From NCBI GenBank assembly GCA_036898165.1, contig CM072541.1, positions 28,765,501 to 28,829,500 on the forward strand: a stretch of DNA of 64,000 nucleotides. The letters are read 5' to 3'. This document shows positions 61,601-64,000 of this stretch, piece by piece. Numbering within the stretch: the first letter of the stretch is position 1; each line of letters begins with the position of its first letter. The translations under genes and the position numbers were made by a program. Under the pieces are notes generated by a model. It worked only from the letters and a program-made list of their open reading frames with translations, was not told where the DNA came from and made no database searches. Source of the DNA: Silybum marianum. Taxonomy: Eukaryota > Streptophyta > Magnoliopsida > Asterales > Asteraceae.

Positions 61601-64000
61601 TTTCTAGCCTTTCTTAAGAAGTACAAGTGGACATCTTCAACCCTTAAATTACAAGGTCCATAGGAACCGGATAAAACGATCTTATATCATATTTTCATAC
61701 CTGTAGATATACTCAACGCAACCCTCGATCTCAGACTTGAAATAACGAGAAATCCCAAGGCGTTGGAGGCGATCAACAACCCAAATATGTTCGAAAAGAT
61801 CCAACGGGTAGGCAGTCGGAACTACATCATGATCACGAACCAGAAGAAAGATAAGATTACATGTAATTAGAAGCACTAATCCCTTCTGTAGAACAACAAA
61901 AGTGATATGTAAACACACCTCCACCATTGAATTTGGTGACAATGTTTGTGAGATATTGAAGACACTTGTCATCTTTAGTTTGCATCAGTGCAAAAGCAGT
62001 GGATGATGGGGAGAAGAGGAATGACCCCTCTTTGCACTGAAGTTTTACAAGTTTTTCCCACTCCAAATTTGGAACTCCTTCTAAGCTATGAAGTAAAGTT
62101 GTGGGCACTTTGTGCATTATGCTCTTCGGAATCCTTTTCGTCACCATAAAAAACATGTTAATTATGGTCGTCTTCGGTGAAAAGGTAACCATCATAATTT
62201 GTTTTTCGTTCCTAATCGTTTAAGGGGGCATTTGGTTTGCATATTGCAATTTAGTGGAATTGGAATCTATAAACAATTTGACTTTAAAAGATTTGGAATG
62301 AAATTTGACTAAGTGTTTGGTTGGTAAGAATTGGAATGAAATTTTTCAATCTAATTGGCATGTTTGTTTGGCAAAATGTGGCATTGAAATTTGAATGAAA
62401 TAATAATAAGGGACCAAAATACCCTTTTAACACATTTTCAAACTTTTGCTTAAAATATAAATGCAATATAAAGATAATATTAATCGGTGGTGGTGGCAGT
62501 AGTAGCATGGTGTAGTGGTGGGTGGGTGGCGTTTGTGAAGACGGTGGTGGTGGCGGCGGTGATGGTTGGTTGGGATGGGTAGGGTGGTTGTGACAACGAC
62601 GGGTTGTGACAACGATAGTTGTGGCGTGGTGGTGTCGGTTGTGGTTATAATTAGCGCTTGTGATGACGAAGTAGTGGCGTGATGGTGGGTAGCGGTTGTC
62701 ACGACAGACGACGGTGGTGGGGCAGGGTGGGGGTGGAATGATAATATCAATTGGGGTTGGTAGTGGTGGCAACGGCCACAACGTTGGTGTGGCAGCGGCA
62801 ACAGCGATGTCCACGGCAGGGCAGAGCGGGGGTGTTGTTGGTTAAATTGAATGCAAATGTAAATTTTATTTGAAACCAAATTATAAATTTGTTACATTTG
62901 TCAAGTAATTAATGGAATTTAATTCTTTCATTTATGCTAAGAAATTATCAAATCCCTCAACCACGGAATTTGGTATACTCCGGTAAATCTAATCTGCGAA
63001 CCAAAAATCATCAAAGAATTTGTCATTCTGATTCTATTAAATTCCTTCATATTCCGTAAACCAAACGGCCCCTAAGTTTTAGGAAAGAAAAAAAATATGT
63101 TGTGTAAACTGAAAAGTACTGACTTTGTGAGCTTCAGGTTCCGTCTTGCGTAGATTTCTTCCAAGACCGGAGAATCTTCTCCGACTTCGATATTGAGCTT
63201 CCTTGCAATGTCGATGAGTGAAGGAAACGCTACTTCAAAACCGATCAGCATATGTTCTTCATTATCGTCTTCAAGTTTGCTTATGTTCTCTTTCAGAAAT
63301 TTCATTCCTGCATTGTCACAAATCATTTTAGCAACATACAAACGCAAGCAATTTTATCATCGCTAATGCCTGTTTTTTTCTGAAATTCACCTTTAAGTTA
63401 ACCATAATTTCTATTAGTAAAATTCGTAGTATATGATGTGTTTGATAAACGTGTACAACACTACTAAATAGAAGACTTTTACCTACAAATTTCTCTCTGG
63501 AAAATCCGTCACTAATTTAAAGGGGTGATTCGTCGTGAGACCGTCACAAAAGTTGGTGGGTAAATTGTTGGAGGAAAACTCAAACCAGGGACAGATTACC
63601 CAGTCGTTTTTTCGGGTGTTCCGTTGATATTTTCTTGGAAAACATCATATTCTACCGGAACCATTGGTATTTTCTCGATAATCCGTTCGTAATCACCGAC
63701 GGAAATTTTCTTAGATGATTTTTGTGGGTAAAAGTCATTTTTTTATGTAGTGCAACTTATGTCACCAAGCCAGATACATATGCTTCAATTTACCTTTTTC
63801 GCATTTACTGGGATGAACATTCCAAAAGGTTAACGTGATTACACAGGCCAACGTATTAATGAGCCGATCATGAGCTAAAAAGATCATACTGTCACCCCAA
63901 GATCCGTCGGGGTGTTGATTGTTCACAATCCACTCCACACATGACGGAAATTGAGGACGACCACTTCCATTAACATCTTCCACGAGTGCAACCCAAGCAG
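58679..64000 (-). CDS. CPS: G5: CPS-like class II diterpene cyclase (5' end outside window)
   Basis: Exons 15 to 5: 58679-58903, 59001-59195, 59285-59399, 59497-59745, 59828-59926, 60208-60323, 60419-60645, 60729-60841, 61701-61821, 61919-62133, 63124-63307; exon 4 begins at 63794 and runs off the right edge. Every visible exon has the family length and an open frame, with no sign of the G4 lesions, so this is the best candidate for a working enzyme in the array. Motifs: NNQHPDGSWGD, LLHSLEG, VPTAYPLDLFEHIW, QDIDDTAM, YGGEDD, and a C-terminus ending at TTTAAA-type stop 58679-58681. The dyad His (LHS) is kept but PNV is PTA, so the product may not be ent-CPP. By comparison with G4, exons 1-3 should lie within about 2.2 kb beyond the window. 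Confidence 0.88.
60990..61536. mobile_element. Family I MITE in G5 intron 7, with retroposed fragment 61129-61195
   Basis: Copy of 52184-52730, including CAT flanks and the nested A-tailed insert. Confidence 0.65.
62222..63078. mobile_element. hAT-like element with a GGT-rich interior in G5 intron 5
   Basis: Copy of 53416-54268, with the same ends and G-rich centre. Confidence 0.55.
63459..63752. mobile_element. Family II MITE in G5 intron 4
   Basis: Third copy of the 45841-46134 element, with CAA on both sides. Confidence 0.7.

Larger units (their letters stand above)
54473..63279. repeat. Tandem repeat unit B (about 8.81 kb)
   Basis: Second copy, spanning exons 1-4 of G4 and exons 5-15 of G5; unit C begins at 63280 and runs off the window. 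Scattered single-base and short indel differences from unit A (for example GACAGATTACCCAG versus GACGATTACCCGG at 45973/54784) argue against a simple assembly repeat. Confidence 0.85.

Noticed and set aside
45661..63279. Possibility that the 8.8-kb repeat is only an assembly duplication
   Set aside because: Scattered substitutions and indels distinguish the units, and G3 has a clearly different 3' body; not fully excluded without reads.

Overview
The window looks like nuclear DNA of a flowering plant: AT-rich, full of MITEs, SINEs, Helitron, LINE and CACTA remnants, with many short exons. Residue patterns across the coding exons closely resemble what I remember of Stevia-type copalyl diphosphate synthase (CPS), so a composite (Asteraceae) is the best guess; the species is not recognisable. 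All recognisable protein-coding genes are on the minus strand and belong to one family: class II diterpene cyclases (CPS-like), plastid enzymes that convert geranylgeranyl diphosphate to a bicyclic labdane diphosphate through an Asp-rich DXDD motif.

Layout, left to right (each gene is read right to left): G1 (507-9707, exons 1-10; the 3' end lies left of the window); about 15 kb of repeats; G2 (24833-31681, complete and open, 14 exons found); about 6.5 kb of repeats; a relic, psi-G (38499-38640, final-exon remnant, plus a CPS-type promoter spacer at about 39875-41203); G3 (41204-48510, 15 exons, frameshifts in exons 13 and 14); G4 (49874-57318, 15 exons, frameshifts at the exon 10 donor and in exon 15); G5 (58679 to the right edge, exons 4-15 open). 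The full-length model from the G3/G4/G5 exon set is 2409 nt, or 802 residues, normal for a plant CPS.

The right third is a young tandem array with a repeat of about 8.81 kb: unit A 45661-54472, unit B 54473-63279, and the start of unit C. The left boundary falls inside exon 5 of G3, so G3 joins a promoter and exons 1-4 nearly identical to G4/G5 to an older, diverged exon 5-15 body. The paralogs differ at known active-site positions. G1 and G2 have PNV with FERNW in exon 7. G3, G4 and G5 have PTA with FEHTW or FEHIW, and G3 also has LYS instead of LHS. The G1 PNV/FERNW block is a tract of about 42 bp matching G2, inside a gene whose introns and other exons look like G4/G5. Together this suggests a family diversifying in product outcome through tandem duplication, short sequence exchange and gene decay.

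Positions, exon phases and target-site duplications were worked out by eye. No homology search was run, and product specificities are inferences.
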